NCBI GenBank assembly: GCA_020637215.1
Contig: JACJWI010000006.1
Span: 1-64,000 of the forward strand
DNA length: 64,000 bases
Direction of reading: 5' to 3'
Source: Microthrixaceae bacterium
Lineage (GTDB): Bacteria; Actinomycetota; Acidimicrobiia; Acidimicrobiales; Microtrichaceae
In this document: piece after piece, positions 23,824 through 32,707 of the stretch
Layout: each line of letters opens with the position of its first letter
How positions within the stretch are numbered: the first letter of the stretch is position 1
Position numbers and translations under genes: made by a program
Notes under the pieces: model-generated
The model's database searches: none
What the model was told of the DNA's origin: nothing
What the model saw: the letters and a program-made list of their open reading frames with translations, nothing else

Positions 23824-24063
23824 TCAGCCCAGCAGCCACTCGACGCCCTGGATCAGGCGCCACCCCAGGTAGATGACCACCGCGGCCAACAGGAGCCAGA
23901 AGTGCCACGGCACCTTGGCGCTGTGCTCGTCGTCGCGAGGTGAGGCCGCAGACTGGTGGATGGCCGTGTCGGGATCCGCGACGTGGTGGCCCGACGGGCA
24001 GTCGCCTTCCGGCGTCAACGTCGACGGCGTGTAGAACCGGCTGCACTCCTCGCACCAGGGCAC
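23824..24063 (-). CDS. Small zinc-ribbon membrane protein, function unknown
   Basis: A 79-aa protein from a GTG start at 24063, with a GGGAGG ribosome-binding site eight or so bases upstream. The N-terminus has a CxxC pair (WCEECSRFY) and a later CPSGH, a possible zinc site. A single membrane helix, HFWLLLAAVVIYLGW, lies near the C-terminus. It is probably anchored with the ribbon in the cytoplasm. No function can be assigned. It follows the carboxylase gene in the same direction. Confidence 0.7.
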   Translation of the reverse strand: MPWCEECSRFYTPSTLTPEGDCPSGHHVADPDTAIHQSAASPRDDEHSAKVPWHFWLLLAAVVIYLGWRLIQGVEWLLG

Positions 24064-24096
24064 CTGCTCAACCTCCCGGGAGGACCCGAAGACCCA

Positions 24097-25689
24097 TCAC
24101 ACCGGGGGAACGCCGTGGCGGCGCACCGAGAACGTCCGGTCCTTGCCCGCGGCCCGCCGCAGCCGACGCGAGACGTCCGAGCGCAGGTCCTCCCACTCGA
24201 CGACCGCGTCGATCACCAGCTCCGAGGCCAACCGCAGCAGGTCGACGTCGGTCTCGTAGATCTCGCGCTGCTCGGCCACGAACGCCTCGCGGTCATCGGG
24301 GTCCTCGATCGCCGCGATCTTGTTGGCGAACACGGCGTTGACCGCGGCCTCGGGGCCCATCACGGCGATCTTCGCCGTCGGCAGGGCGATTGTCGCCACC
24401 GGCTCGAACGCGGGACCGGACATGGCGTAGAGGCCGGCCCCGTAGGCCTTGCGCACGATCACCGACACCTTCGGCACCGTTGCTTCGCTGACCGCGGTGA
24501 TCATCTTGGCGCCGTGGCGGATGATCCCCTCGCGCTCGACCTGCGAGCCGATCATGAACCCGGGGACGTCGGCCAGGAAGATCAGCGGCACCCCGAACGC
24601 GTCGGCCAGCCAGATGAAGCGGGCGGCCTTGTCGGCCGAGTCGGTGAACAGCACCCCGCCCTTGTGCATCGGGTTGTTGGCGACGATGCCGACCGGACGT
24701 CCCTCGAGCAGCCCGAAGCCCACGACGAGCTCGGGAGCGAACAGCGGCTTGATCTCGAAGAACGACTCGGCGTCGAGTAGGCCGTCGAGCACGTCGTGCA
24801 CGTCGTAGCCCTGCGCCTCTTCCTCGGGGACGATCTCGGCGGTCAACGGCCGCGACGGTTCGACGGGGCGGTAGACAGGCGGGTCCTCGCTCCAACGGCT
24901 GGGCAGGTACGTCAGGTAGGCCCGGGCCTGCTCGATGGCGTCCTCGTCATCGACGGCCAGGTTGTCGCCGCAGCCCGACACCGTGGCGTGCATTCTGGCG
25001 CCGCCCATCTCCTCGAGCGTCACGACCTCGCCGACGACCATCTCGGCCATCCGCGGCGAGCCGAGGTACATCGAAGCGTTGCCCTCGACCATGACGACCA
25101 GGTCGCAGAAGCTCGGGATGTAGGCACCGCCCGCCGCGGAGGGACCGAACAGGCAGCACACCTGCGGCACCTTCCCCGACAGGCGGACCTGGTTGTAGAA
25201 GATCCGCCCCGCGCCGCGCCGGCCGGGGAACAGCTCGACCTGGTCGGTGATGCGCGCCCCGGCGGAGTCGACCAGCCACACCACCGGGATCTCGTCGCGC
25301 AGGGCGGTCTCGGTGAGCCGGACGATCTTCTCGACGGTGCGGGCGCCCCAGCTGCCGGCCTTGACCGTCGGGTCGTTGGCCATCACCGCGACCGGGCGGC
25401 CGTCGATCTCTCCCACCCCGGTGACCACGCCGTCGGCGGGCAGATCCGGGCTCATGTCGTCGCGGTACGGCGAGTTGGCGAGCAGCTGGTCCTCGACGAA
25501 GGTCCCCGGGTCGCAGAGCAGGTCGATGCGGTCCCGCACGAACAGCTTGCCCTGGGCGGCCAGCTTCTCGCCGCCCCGCTCCAGGTTGCCGGCCCGGGCC
25601 CGGGCCGACGCGGACGCGAACCGGGCGACCGGCCCCGAGGGACGCTCGGAACCGTCGCCGGCGTGCGACTCGTCGCCCGGCTCCGCCAC
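24097..25689 (-). CDS. Acyl-CoA carboxylase carboxyltransferase (beta) subunit
   Basis: A 530-aa biotin-dependent carboxyltransferase of the AccD5/PccB/MccB type. Recognisable stretches are GKLFVRDRIDLLCDPGTFVE, PAVMANDPTVKAGSWG-like VMANDPTVKAGSWG, SAGARITDQVELFPGRRGAG, and FLADVPGFMIGSQVEREGII. It transfers carboxyl from biotin to acetyl-, propionyl- or 3-methylcrotonyl-CoA. The acyl chain cannot be decided; GARITDQVELFPGRRGAGRIF hints at the PCC/MCC group. GTG at 25689 is one base from the FKBP gene stop, so they are cotranscribed. The alpha subunit is not in the window. Confidence 0.9.
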   Translation of the reverse strand: MAEPGDESHAGDGSERPSGPVARFASASARARAGNLERGGEKLAAQGKLFVRDRIDLLCDPGTFVEDQLLANSPYRDDMSPDLPADGVVTGVGEIDGRPVAVMANDPTVKAGSWGARTVEKIVRLTETALRDEIPVVWLVDSAGARITDQVELFPGRRGAGRIFYNQVRLSGKVPQVCCLFGPSAAGGAYIPSFCDLVVMVEGNASMYLGSPRMAEMVVGEVVTLEEMGGARMHATVSGCGDNLAVDDEDAIEQARAYLTYLPSRWSEDPPVYRPVEPSRPLTAEIVPEEEAQGYDVHDVLDGLLDAESFFEIKPLFAPELVVGFGLLEGRPVGIVANNPMHKGGVLFTDSADKAARFIWLADAFGVPLIFLADVPGFMIGSQVEREGIIRHGAKMITAVSEATVPKVSVIVRKAYGAGLYAMSGPAFEPVATIALPTAKIAVMGPEAAVNAVFANKIAAIEDPDDREAFVAEQREIYETDVDLLRLASELVIDAVVEWEDLRSDVSRRLRRAAGKDRTFSVRRHGVPPV

Positions 25690-25690
25690 C

Positions 25691-26296
25691 TCAGTCCACC
25701 TTCACCAGGTCGACGGTGAACACCAGCGCGGCGTCGGCGGGGATGTCGGAGCCGGGCGGCGGGTTGGCGCCGTAGGCCAGCTCGGCGGGAATGACGAGGG
25801 TCCGGCGACCGCCCTCCTTCATCCCGACCAGGCCCTGGCTCCAGCCCGGGATGACCCGGTCGAGCGGGAAGGTGACCGGCTGACCGCTCGACCACGACTC
25901 GTCGAACACCTTGCCGGTGTCGGCCACCGCACCGACGTACTGGACGGTGACGGTGGATCCGGCCTCGGCGGCCGTACCGGTGCCGGCCACGTCGTCGGTG
26001 ACCTTCAGCTCGGCGACCGGACCGCTGACCGCGGCGAGCGTCGGCGCGCCCCGGGCCTCGATCTCGGCGGCGAACTCGCTGTTCGCGCCCGCCGGTGCGC
26101 TCGTGTCCGAGGACCCGGCTCCCGACGACGACCCGGAACCGGAGGTCCCGGCCGCGCCCTTCGAGACGATCGTGGTCGACGTGGTGGCGGACTCGGAGTC
26201 GCCGCAGGCCACGGCGAGTCCGCCGAGGGCGACCGCCCCGGCGGCCATCAACGCCACTCCGCGACGACGACGGGACCGGCCCGAACTCACCGCCAT
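25691..26296 (-). CDS. FKBP-type peptidyl-prolyl isomerase, secreted lipoprotein
   Basis: A 201-aa protein. Its signal peptide ends VALGGLAVACGDSES, marking a probable lipoprotein, followed by a Ser/Thr/Gly-rich linker. The FKBP domain covers about residues 95-200, with VTVQYVGAVADTGKVFD, PGWSQGLVGMKEGGRR and AYGANPPPGSDIP. It catalyses proline isomerisation outside the membrane. It overlaps the next FKBP gene by ten bases. The two domains are clearly related, so they probably arose by tandem duplication. Confidence 0.9.
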   Translation of the reverse strand: MAVSSGRSRRRRGVALMAAGAVALGGLAVACGDSESATTSTTIVSKGAAGTSGSGSSSGAGSSDTSAPAGANSEFAAEIEARGAPTLAAVSGPVAELKVTDDVAGTGTAAEAGSTVTVQYVGAVADTGKVFDESWSSGQPVTFPLDRVIPGWSQGLVGMKEGGRRTLVIPAELAYGANPPPGSDIPADAALVFTVDLVKVD

Positions 26297-26682
26297 GACA
26301 CGTCCACCAGGTCGACGGTGAACACGAGCGTCTCGTTGGGAGCGATGCCCGCACCGGGGGGCGGGTTGGCGCCGTAGGCCATGTCGCCGGGGATGACGAG
26401 GTTCCGACGGCCGCCGACCTTCATGCCGAGCAGGCCCTCGCTCCAACCGCGGATGACGCCGTCGAGCGGGAAGCTGATGGGTGCGCCCCGGTCCCACGAG
26501 GCGTCGAACTGGGCGCCGGTCGAGGCCGACACGCCGACGTAGTGGGCGGTGACGGTGGCCCCGGCGGTGACCTCGTCGCCATGGCCCTCGACCTCGTCGG
26601 TGACCACCAGCTCGGTCACCGCGTCCACGGCGCCCAGCTGGGGCTTGCCCCGCGCCTCGATCTCGTCACGAACCTGGCTCAT
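26287..26682 (-). CDS. FKBP-type peptidyl-prolyl isomerase, cytoplasmic
   Basis: A 131-aa FKBP without signal peptide. The domain carries VTAHYVGVSASTGAQFDASW, IRGWSEGLLGMKVGGRRN and AYGANPPPGAGIAPNET. Both FKBPs begin their conserved part with a similar IEARGxPxLxAV stretch, supporting duplication. ATG at 26682 was chosen with GAGGA upstream. It is first in the run FKBP, FKBP, carboxylase. Confidence 0.9.
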   Translation of the reverse strand: MSQVRDEIEARGKPQLGAVDAVTELVVTDEVEGHGDEVTAGATVTAHYVGVSASTGAQFDASWDRGAPISFPLDGVIRGWSEGLLGMKVGGRRNLVIPGDMAYGANPPPGAGIAPNETLVFTVDLVDVSWR

Positions 26683-26827
26683 GGTCCTCCTCGGGTACCG
26701 GCGGGCCACCTCGGCCCGCAGTGATGGTAGGGGGTGGCTCCCGTCGTCCCGACAACCGCAGCGATCCGGTCTCAGCGGGATCTCAGCACGCCTGCGGCGC
26801 GACCTCGCGGCGGGAGCGCACGCGGCC

Positions 26828-28141
26828 TCAGCCGCCCCGGCGACGCACCCGCATCTTGATCGGCGTGGCCTCCAGGCCGAACGCCTCGCGGAGCTGGCGC
26901 TCCAGGTAGCGCAGGTAGCTGGCCGGCAGCGTCTTGTTGGCGAACAGGGTGAAGGTCGGCGGATCGGCCGCTCCCTGCGTGGCGTACAGGACCCGGGCGC
27001 CGTGCGGGCCGGGCTGGGCCTGCTGGGCCCGGCGGATCACGTCGTTGACCTGACGGGTCGGGATCCGGGTGTGGTAGGCGTCGATCGAGTCCTCGAGGGC
27101 CGGCAGCAGTCGGTGCACGCCCCGGCCGGTGAGCGCCGAGATGCGCAGCACGGCGGAGTCGCCCAGGAAGTGCAGGCGCTGACCCAGCTGGTAGAGCACG
27201 TCCTTGCGGCGGTCCTCGTCGAGCAGCTCCCACTTGTTGAGCAGCACGACGATCGGACATCCCGCCCCGTCGACCCGTTCGGCCAGGCGCTGGTCCTGGT
27301 GGGTGACGCCCTCGGTGGCGTCGATGACCAGGAGCGCCACGTCGGACTCGTCGACCGCCTTGAGCGCCCGGACCATCGAGAAGTACTCGGTGCCCTCGTC
27401 GATGCGGGACTTGCGCCGCATCCCGGCGGTGTCGACGAAGCGCAACGGCCCGATCTCGGTGTCGACCACGGTGTCGACGGCGTCGCGGGTGGTGCCGGGC
27501 ATGTCGTGCACCACCGCCCGGTCCTCGCCGATCAGACGGTTGAACAGCGTGGACTTGCCGACGTTGGGGCGACCGACCAGCGCGACGGAGATGACGCCCT
27601 CGCCCTCGTCCATGTCGGACTGCTCGACGTCGTCGTCGGGGACCTCGGGCAGCTCGGCGATGATCACGTCGAGCAGGTCGCCGGTGCCCCGACCGTGCAG
27701 CGCCGAGATCGGCAGCGGCTCACCCAGGCCGAGTGACATGAGCTCCCAGATCAGCGCCTCGTGGCTGGTGTCGTCGACCTTGTTGGCCAGCACGTGCACC
27801 GGCACATCCAGGGCCCGCAGCAGCTGGGCGACCTGCGCGTCCTCGTCGGTGACGCCGACCTTGGCGTCGACCACCAGCAGCACCACGTCCGCGTCCTTGA
27901 TCGCCTGCTCGGACTGGTTGGAGACCTTGCGGTCGAGGTCGCTTCCGCCGACCATCCACCCGCCGGTGTCGACCAGCAGGAACGGTCGGCCCTGCCACTC
28001 GGCCTCGACCTCCTTGCGGTCCCGGGTGACGCCGGGCTTCTCCTCGACGATGGCGACCCGCTGGCCGAGGATCCGGTTCATCAGGGTCGACTTGCCGACG
28101 TTGGGTCGGCCGACGATGGCGACGATCGGCAGCTCAGCCAC
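26828..28141 (-). CDS. der: Ribosome biogenesis GTPase Der (EngA)
   Basis: A 437-aa protein with two tandem GTPase domains. Each has a GRPNVGKST P-loop (near residues 10 and 180), a DxxG motif (VDTGGWM and VDTAGMRRK) and an NKxD-type motif (ANKVDD and LNKWEL). A C-terminal KH-like domain follows. Der acts in 50S subunit assembly. GTG at 28141 overlaps the stop of the DUF512 gene by eight bases. The length is normal for the family. Confidence 0.95.
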   Translation of the reverse strand: MAELPIVAIVGRPNVGKSTLMNRILGQRVAIVEEKPGVTRDRKEVEAEWQGRPFLLVDTGGWMVGGSDLDRKVSNQSEQAIKDADVVLLVVDAKVGVTDEDAQVAQLLRALDVPVHVLANKVDDTSHEALIWELMSLGLGEPLPISALHGRGTGDLLDVIIAELPEVPDDDVEQSDMDEGEGVISVALVGRPNVGKSTLFNRLIGEDRAVVHDMPGTTRDAVDTVVDTEIGPLRFVDTAGMRRKSRIDEGTEYFSMVRALKAVDESDVALLVIDATEGVTHQDQRLAERVDGAGCPIVVLLNKWELLDEDRRKDVLYQLGQRLHFLGDSAVLRISALTGRGVHRLLPALEDSIDAYHTRIPTRQVNDVIRRAQQAQPGPHGARVLYATQGAADPPTFTLFANKTLPASYLRYLERQLREAFGLEATPIKMRVRRRGG

Positions 28142-29603
28142 GGTTCACACCTTCGAGCAGGACCCGCCGGAGGGCGACGCCGTCGGTCGGCACCACCTCG
28201 ACGGGCCGGGGGAGGTCCTCGGGACGGGTGCCGTCGAGGAACACGCCCCGGGACAGGCACACGTCGGGGAGCAGGTAGCGGTCACCGACGGGTTGGCCCT
28301 CGAGCACCCGGGTCAGGTCCTCGCCCACCATCAGGCCGGCCACGCCGACGTTGCCGCCGAAGAACCGGTTCTCCACCTCGACGACCCGCACGCCGGCGTC
28401 GTCGGGACCGCCCCGGCCCTCTCGCCGGAGCAGGTCCTCGATGAGCGGCGTGAGGATGCGGGCGCCGTAGGGGCCGGTCAGCACCGCGACACGCGCCTCG
28501 GGCTCGACCTCTGGGCCGACCGCGGGCTCGGGCTCCGGCTCTGGCTCGAGCGATCGTCGCCGGGGGCCGAGGGCAACCGGCGTCGGGGCCGGTGTCGGCT
28601 CGGTGCGAGGGGCGCGGTAGCCGTCCGCGGGGGCGCCGTCGACGGAGTGGAAGAACCCGGACTGGATGCCGATGCCGACCTCGGAGGTCCCGTCGAGCTC
28701 GGCCTCGAAGGCCCGGGCCATGCCGATGCCGTCCTCGTGCATGGAGAAGTCGCCGTAGGTGGCGCCGTCGGGGAACGGCCGACCGGCCAGCAGGTAGTAC
28801 TCGTCCGCGGCGAACACCATGCGGTGCCCGAGGGTCGACAGGAACACCTCCTGCCAGCGGTCCACCACGTCGCAGACCCGTTCGGCCTCCGCAACGGAGT
28901 GGGGCCGCATGCGCGGTTCCTTGTTGAACCGACTGACGCCGAGGGGCACGACGGCCACGTCCGCGAGCTCGGGGTACTCGTCGAGCACGCCGCAGAGGGT
29001 CTCGTCGAGCACGTCGCCGTCGTTGAGGCCCGGGCAGACCACGATCTGGCCGTGGACCTCGACGCCGTGGTCGAGCAGCGCCCGCAGCCACCGCAGGCTC
29101 ATGGCGCCGCGTCGGTTGCGCAGCATCTCGACGCGGCGCTCGGGGTCGGTCGCGTGGATGCTGACGTACAACGGCGACAGACCCTCGACCAGGACGCGCT
29201 CGAGGTCGGCCTCGGTGAAGCGGGTCAGCGTGGTGAAGTTCCCGTACAGGAACGACAGGCGGTAGTCGTCGTCCTTGAGGTGCAGGCTGCGACGCATGCC
29301 GGGCGGCAGCTGGTAGATGAAGCAGAACTCGCAGTGGTTGTCGCAGGTGCGGACCTCGTCGAAGACCGGCGAGCTCACCTCCAACCCGAGCGGTTCGCCG
29401 TGGGCCTTGGCGATCTCGACGTTGAGCTCGAGGCCGCCTCGACGAAGCTCCAGCTCGACGTCGGCCTCGTCGGAGAGGACCCGGAACTCGATCACGTCGC
29501 GCAGGGGCCGGCCGCCGATCGAGACCAGCTCGTCTCCCGGGACGACACCGCTCTCGGCGGCCGGCGATCCGGGCGCGACGGAGAGGACGGTGGCCAGGGA
29601 CAT
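28134..29603 (-). CDS. DUF512 protein: PDZ plus radical-SAM-like iron-sulfur protein
   Basis: A 489-aa protein. The N-terminus is PDZ-like (SVAPGSPAAESGVVPGDELV). Then comes a cysteine motif CDNHCEFCFIYQLPPGMRR followed by KDDDYRLSFLYGNFTTLT, the hallmark of DUF512 proteins, which are related to radical-SAM enzymes. The last third has a DUF512 domain, interrupted by a Pro/Glu-rich insert near residues 330-370 that is longer than in most homologues. The biochemical role is unknown. It is next to der in many actinobacteria. ATG at 29603. Confidence 0.88.
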   Translation of the reverse strand: MSLATVLSVAPGSPAAESGVVPGDELVSIGGRPLRDVIEFRVLSDEADVELELRRGGLELNVEIAKAHGEPLGLEVSSPVFDEVRTCDNHCEFCFIYQLPPGMRRSLHLKDDDYRLSFLYGNFTTLTRFTEADLERVLVEGLSPLYVSIHATDPERRVEMLRNRRGAMSLRWLRALLDHGVEVHGQIVVCPGLNDGDVLDETLCGVLDEYPELADVAVVPLGVSRFNKEPRMRPHSVAEAERVCDVVDRWQEVFLSTLGHRMVFAADEYYLLAGRPFPDGATYGDFSMHEDGIGMARAFEAELDGTSEVGIGIQSGFFHSVDGAPADGYRAPRTEPTPAPTPVALGPRRRSLEPEPEPEPAVGPEVEPEARVAVLTGPYGARILTPLIEDLLRREGRGGPDDAGVRVVEVENRFFGGNVGVAGLMVGEDLTRVLEGQPVGDRYLLPDVCLSRGVFLDGTRPEDLPRPVEVVPTDGVALRRVLLEGVNRG

Positions 29604-29666
29604 GGCCGACCATCGTACTTGCCGCCACGAATCCTCACCGAGCGGCGAGGCCCGTAGTCTCGGGGT

Positions 29667-30734
29667 GTGAGCGACGACAGCAACGCCACCGTCGAGCGAG
29701 TCCTGCTGGCGGCACCCCGTGGGTTCTGCGCCGGGGTCGAGATGGCGATCAAGGCGCTGGCCTGGATGGTCCGGGCCTTCGACGGACCCGTGTACTGCTA
29801 CCACGAGATCGTCCACAACCAGCAGGTCGTGCAGCGCTTCGAGGAGCAGGGGGTGGTGTTCGTCGACGACGTGGCCGAGGTGCCGCCCGGGCGGCCGCTC
29901 ATGCTGTCGGCGCACGGATCCGCGCCCGAGGTCGTCCAGGCCGCCCGCGACAACGGCGGGTTCGTGGTCGACGCGGTGTGCCCGCTGGTCACCAAGGTCC
30001 ACCACGAGGTGAAGGTCCGGGCGAACAAGGGCTACCAGATCGTCTACATCGGCCACGAGGGCCACGAGGAGGCGGTCGGCACCATGGCCGTCGCCCCTGA
30101 GGCGATCCACCGCGTCGAGTCGGTGGAAGAAGTCGACGCCCTACCGGACTTCGACACCCCGGTGGCGCTGCTGGCCCAGACCACGCTGTCGCACCGCGAC
30201 TGGGCCGACGTCGCCTCCGCGACCGCCGAGCGGTTCCCCGACGTGTGGACCCCCGGTCGAAGCGACCTGTGCTTCGCCACCACCAACCGGCAGTCCGCGT
30301 TGATGGAGATCGCGCCGCGCTGCGACGCGATGGTGGTGATCGGCTCCGCCAACTCGTCGAACACCGTCGCCCTGGAGCGTCTGGCCCGGGGCGCGGGCTG
30401 CGCGACGGTGCTGCGGATCAACACCGCCGATGAGCTGCCGCGGCGGGCCGACGGTTCGGTCGACCTGCACGGGGTGGTCGGGGTGACTGCGGGGGCGTCG
30501 GCTCCCGAGGAGCTCGTCGAGCAGGTCATCGCCGCCCTCGCTCCCCGGGACGGGGTCGAGGAGGTCCACCTCACCGACGAGGACGAGTACTTCCCGCCGC
30601 CGCGGAACCTGCGCGACATGCTCGTCGCCATCGACGCCCTGGGCGCCCTGGGCCTGGGAGCCGACCCGACCGTGAGGGTGGCCTCCGATGACCGCAACCG
30701 CGCCGCCAGCGAGGTCCTCGCCGACCTCACGTGA
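29667..30734 (+). CDS. ispH: 4-hydroxy-3-methylbut-2-enyl diphosphate reductase
   Basis: A 355-aa iron-sulfur enzyme, the last step of the MEP isoprenoid pathway. The three cluster cysteines lie in PRGFCAGVEMAI, DAVCPLVTKVH and SDLCFATTNRQSA. SAHGSAPEV, IGHEGHEEAVGT and GSANSSNTVAL are conserved substrate loops. Start GTG at 29667. The length is slightly over the usual 310-330 because of the C-terminal tail after the TDEDEYFPPP motif. It is divergent from the DUF512 gene. Confidence 0.96.
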   Translation: MSDDSNATVERVLLAAPRGFCAGVEMAIKALAWMVRAFDGPVYCYHEIVHNQQVVQRFEEQGVVFVDDVAEVPPGRPLMLSAHGSAPEVVQAARDNGGFVVDAVCPLVTKVHHEVKVRANKGYQIVYIGHEGHEEAVGTMAVAPEAIHRVESVEEVDALPDFDTPVALLAQTTLSHRDWADVASATAERFPDVWTPGRSDLCFATTNRQSALMEIAPRCDAMVVIGSANSSNTVALERLARGAGCATVLRINTADELPRRADGSVDLHGVVGVTAGASAPEELVEQVIAALAPRDGVEEVHLTDEDEYFPPPRNLRDMLVAIDALGALGLGADPTVRVASDDRNRAASEVLADLT

Positions 30735-30753
30735 CCGCCCGCTCCCCGCTCTC

Positions 30754-30807
30754 CCGTTCTGTAGTGCGAGATCCAGGCGAACGCCTGGATCTCGCACTAC
30801 AGAACGG
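30754..30807. repeat. 54-bp palindromic repeat, copy C
   Basis: A perfect palindrome with an AA centre (GGCG-AA-CGCC), where copies A and E have TT. It starts 20 bp after the ispH stop and ends 15 bp before the next start. It lies between two genes on the same strand. Confidence 0.95.
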
Positions 30808-30822
30808 TGCGATGCTGGGGCC

Positions 30823-31215
30823 GTGACCGCGTTCCGACTGTTCCTGCACATCCTGGCCGCCTCGGTGTGGGTCGGCGGCCAGATCGTCATGGCCGGAATC
30901 CTGCCGACCACCCGACGCCTCGAACCCGAGTCCCGGGTCGCAGTGGCGACCGCTTTCGGCCGGGTGGCGTGGATCGGATTGGCGGTCGCGGTCCTCACCG
31001 GCCTGTGGAACGTCATGGCCATCCCGATGGACGAGCTGCCGCATCCGTGGGTGGAGCTGCACCTGCTGGCGGTGCTGGTCACCGCGGCCGGAGCGTTCCT
31101 GCACACCATCGCCCGGGGTCGACCCGCGCTGCTGGCCGTGGGCGGGGCGACGGCGGCACTGGGCGCGATCGCGGCGATGTACCTGGGAGTCCTGGCCACC
31201 ACCAACGTCGCGTGA
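30823..31215 (+). CDS. Four-helix membrane protein, CopD-like
   Basis: A 130-aa integral membrane protein with four hydrophobic helices. The first contains FLHILAASVWVGGQIVM, with His and Trp placed as in the CopD/DUF4149-like families, and a later ELHLLAVLVTAAGAFLHTIA carries two more histidines. Histidine pairs within helices suggest haem or metal binding, which is inference. GTG at 30823 is the likely start. It is enclosed by two copies of the 54-bp palindrome. Confidence 0.7.
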   Translation: MTAFRLFLHILAASVWVGGQIVMAGILPTTRRLEPESRVAVATAFGRVAWIGLAVAVLTGLWNVMAIPMDELPHPWVELHLLAVLVTAAGAFLHTIARGRPALLAVGGATAALGAIAAMYLGVLATTNVA

Positions 31216-31244
31216 GCTCCCGTACCGCCCAACACGCCCAAAAC

Positions 31245-31298
31245 CCGTTCTGTAGTGCGAGATCCAGGCGAACGCCTGGATCTCGCACTACAGAACGG
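31245..31298. repeat. 54-bp palindromic repeat, copy D
   Basis: A perfect palindrome with an AA centre, identical in sequence to copy C as far as I can see. It lies between convergent genes: the CopD-like stop at 31215 and the acyltransferase stop at 31310. Only here and at copy E is the placement compatible with a shared terminator. Confidence 0.95.
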
Positions 31299-31309
31299 GG
31301 AGGAGCGGG

Positions 31310-31981
31310 TCAGCGGACCTGGTCGTAGAGGCGTTGGAGCTCGACGCGCAGGGCCTCGGTGTTCTCCCCCACCGCCCGCAGCGGGACCCGACCGGCGGCT
31401 GGCACGTCGGGATAGATCGGCTCGCCGATCACCACCCGCACCTTGGCCGGGCGGATCATGCGGGCCCCGACCGGCATCGCCCGGTCCGAGCCGCCGATGG
31501 CGACCGGCACGACCGGGACCCGGGTGCGGCACGCCACGAACGCGGGGCCGTCGAACAGGTCCTCGACCAGGGGACCGTCCTTTCGTCGACCCTCGGGGAA
31601 CATGACCACCGGGTCGCCGAGACCGATCGCCTCCTCGCAGCGGCGCAGCGCGTCGCGGTCGGTGTGGGCGCGGTCGACGGGGAACGAGCCGTTGAACTCG
31701 ATGAACCGGCCCAGCCAGCGCCACTTCCAGACGCTGTCCTTGGTCATGAACCGCATCTCTCGGGGCATCGCCGCGACCAGCACCGCGAAGTCGACATACG
31801 AGCGGTGGACCGGCGCGACCACGTAGGCCACCCCCACAGGGAGGCGCTCGCGGCCCTCGACCGACACCCTCCACAGCGGAGCGATCAGCACCCGACCGAT
31901 CGCCCGGATGATCCGGTAGCTCAGACGGCCGCCGGTGCTGATCGGACGCAGCGCTCCGCGGCGCACCACCACCCGACTCAT
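31310..31981 (-). CDS. plsC: 1-acyl-sn-glycerol-3-phosphate acyltransferase
   Basis: A 223-aa PlsC-type acyltransferase. The catalytic HX4D box is VHRSYVDF, and the second block is VVMFPEGRRKDGPL with FNGSFPVDR between. It makes phosphatidic acid from lysophosphatidic acid. It lies 37 bp after cmk on the same strand. Cmk next to an acyltransferase is common in Actinobacteria and Firmicutes. There are one or two hydrophobic segments near the N-terminus. Confidence 0.9.
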   Translation of the reverse strand: MSRVVVRRGALRPISTGGRLSYRIIRAIGRVLIAPLWRVSVEGRERLPVGVAYVVAPVHRSYVDFAVLVAAMPREMRFMTKDSVWKWRWLGRFIEFNGSFPVDRAHTDRDALRRCEEAIGLGDPVVMFPEGRRKDGPLVEDLFDGPAFVACRTRVPVVPVAIGGSDRAMPVGARMIRPAKVRVVIGEPIYPDVPAAGRVPLRAVGENTEALRVELQRLYDQVR

Positions 31982-32018
31982 CGTGACCTCCCCCCGCTGA
32001 CCTCGGCCCCCATCGGAC

Positions 32019-32696
32019 TCACCCGGTGGCGTCCCGATCGGCCAGACGGGATTCGACCATCGAAGCGATTCGCTCCACCACCTCGTCGATCCCCAGCCCC
32101 GTGGTGTCGACGGTGACGGCGTCGTCGGCCTCCACCAATGGACTGTCGGAGCGGCCCTGGTCCGCGGCGTCGCGTCGGGCGATGTCGGCGGCGACGGTGT
32201 CGTACTCGAGGTCGGTCATCTCCTTGGCCCGGCGGGCGGCGCGCACCGCCGGATCGGCGGTCAGGTACACCTTCAGCACCGCGTCGGGGAACACCACGGT
32301 CCCGATGTCGCGGCCCTCGACGACCCCGCCGCGGTTCTCGACCACCCACACCCGTTGACGGGTGCGCATCTCCTCGCGGACCGCCGGGTTGGCGGCGACG
32401 ACGCTGACCGCCCGTGACACCTCGGGTCCCCGGATCTCCACCGTGGCGTCGACCCCGTCGACCACGACCGCATCGTCGCCGACCACGAGATCGACGTGGG
32501 TCGCCAGCGCGGCGACCGGCTCGACGTCGACCGGGTCGAGTCCCTGGCGGATGGCGGCGAACGCCACCGCCCGGTACATCGCGCCGGTGTCCAGGTACTT
32601 CAGGTCCAGGCGGTCTGCCAGGCGGCGCGCCACGGTCGACTTGCCCGATCCGGCCGGGCCGTCGATGGCGATGACGGGGACGTCGCTCGGTTCCAC
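32019..32696 (-). CDS. cmk: Cytidylate kinase
   Basis: A 225-aa CMP/dCMP kinase. The P-loop is IDGPAGSGKSTVARRLA. YLDTGAMYRAVAFAAIRQG is the CMP-binding element, and EGRDIGTVVFPDA and RRDAADQGRSDSPL are family signatures. GTG at 32696 was chosen because the conserved VIAIDGPAGSG begins seven residues later. It belongs to the aroA-cmk-plsC stretch. Confidence 0.95.
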   Translation of the reverse strand: MEPSDVPVIAIDGPAGSGKSTVARRLADRLDLKYLDTGAMYRAVAFAAIRQGLDPVDVEPVAALATHVDLVVGDDAVVVDGVDATVEIRGPEVSRAVSVVAANPAVREEMRTRQRVWVVENRGGVVEGRDIGTVVFPDAVLKVYLTADPAVRAARRAKEMTDLEYDTVAADIARRDAADQGRSDSPLVEADDAVTVDTTGLGIDEVVERIASMVESRLADRDATG

Positions 32697-32707
32697 GGGG
32701 TCTGATC

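Noticed and set aside
27204..29657. Very long open frame on the plus strand across der and the DUF512 gene
   Set aside because: It is antisense to two well-recognised proteins, and its translation has no domain signal. High GC makes such shadows common; similar ones at 5707-7596 and 41508-43331 were dropped for the same reason.
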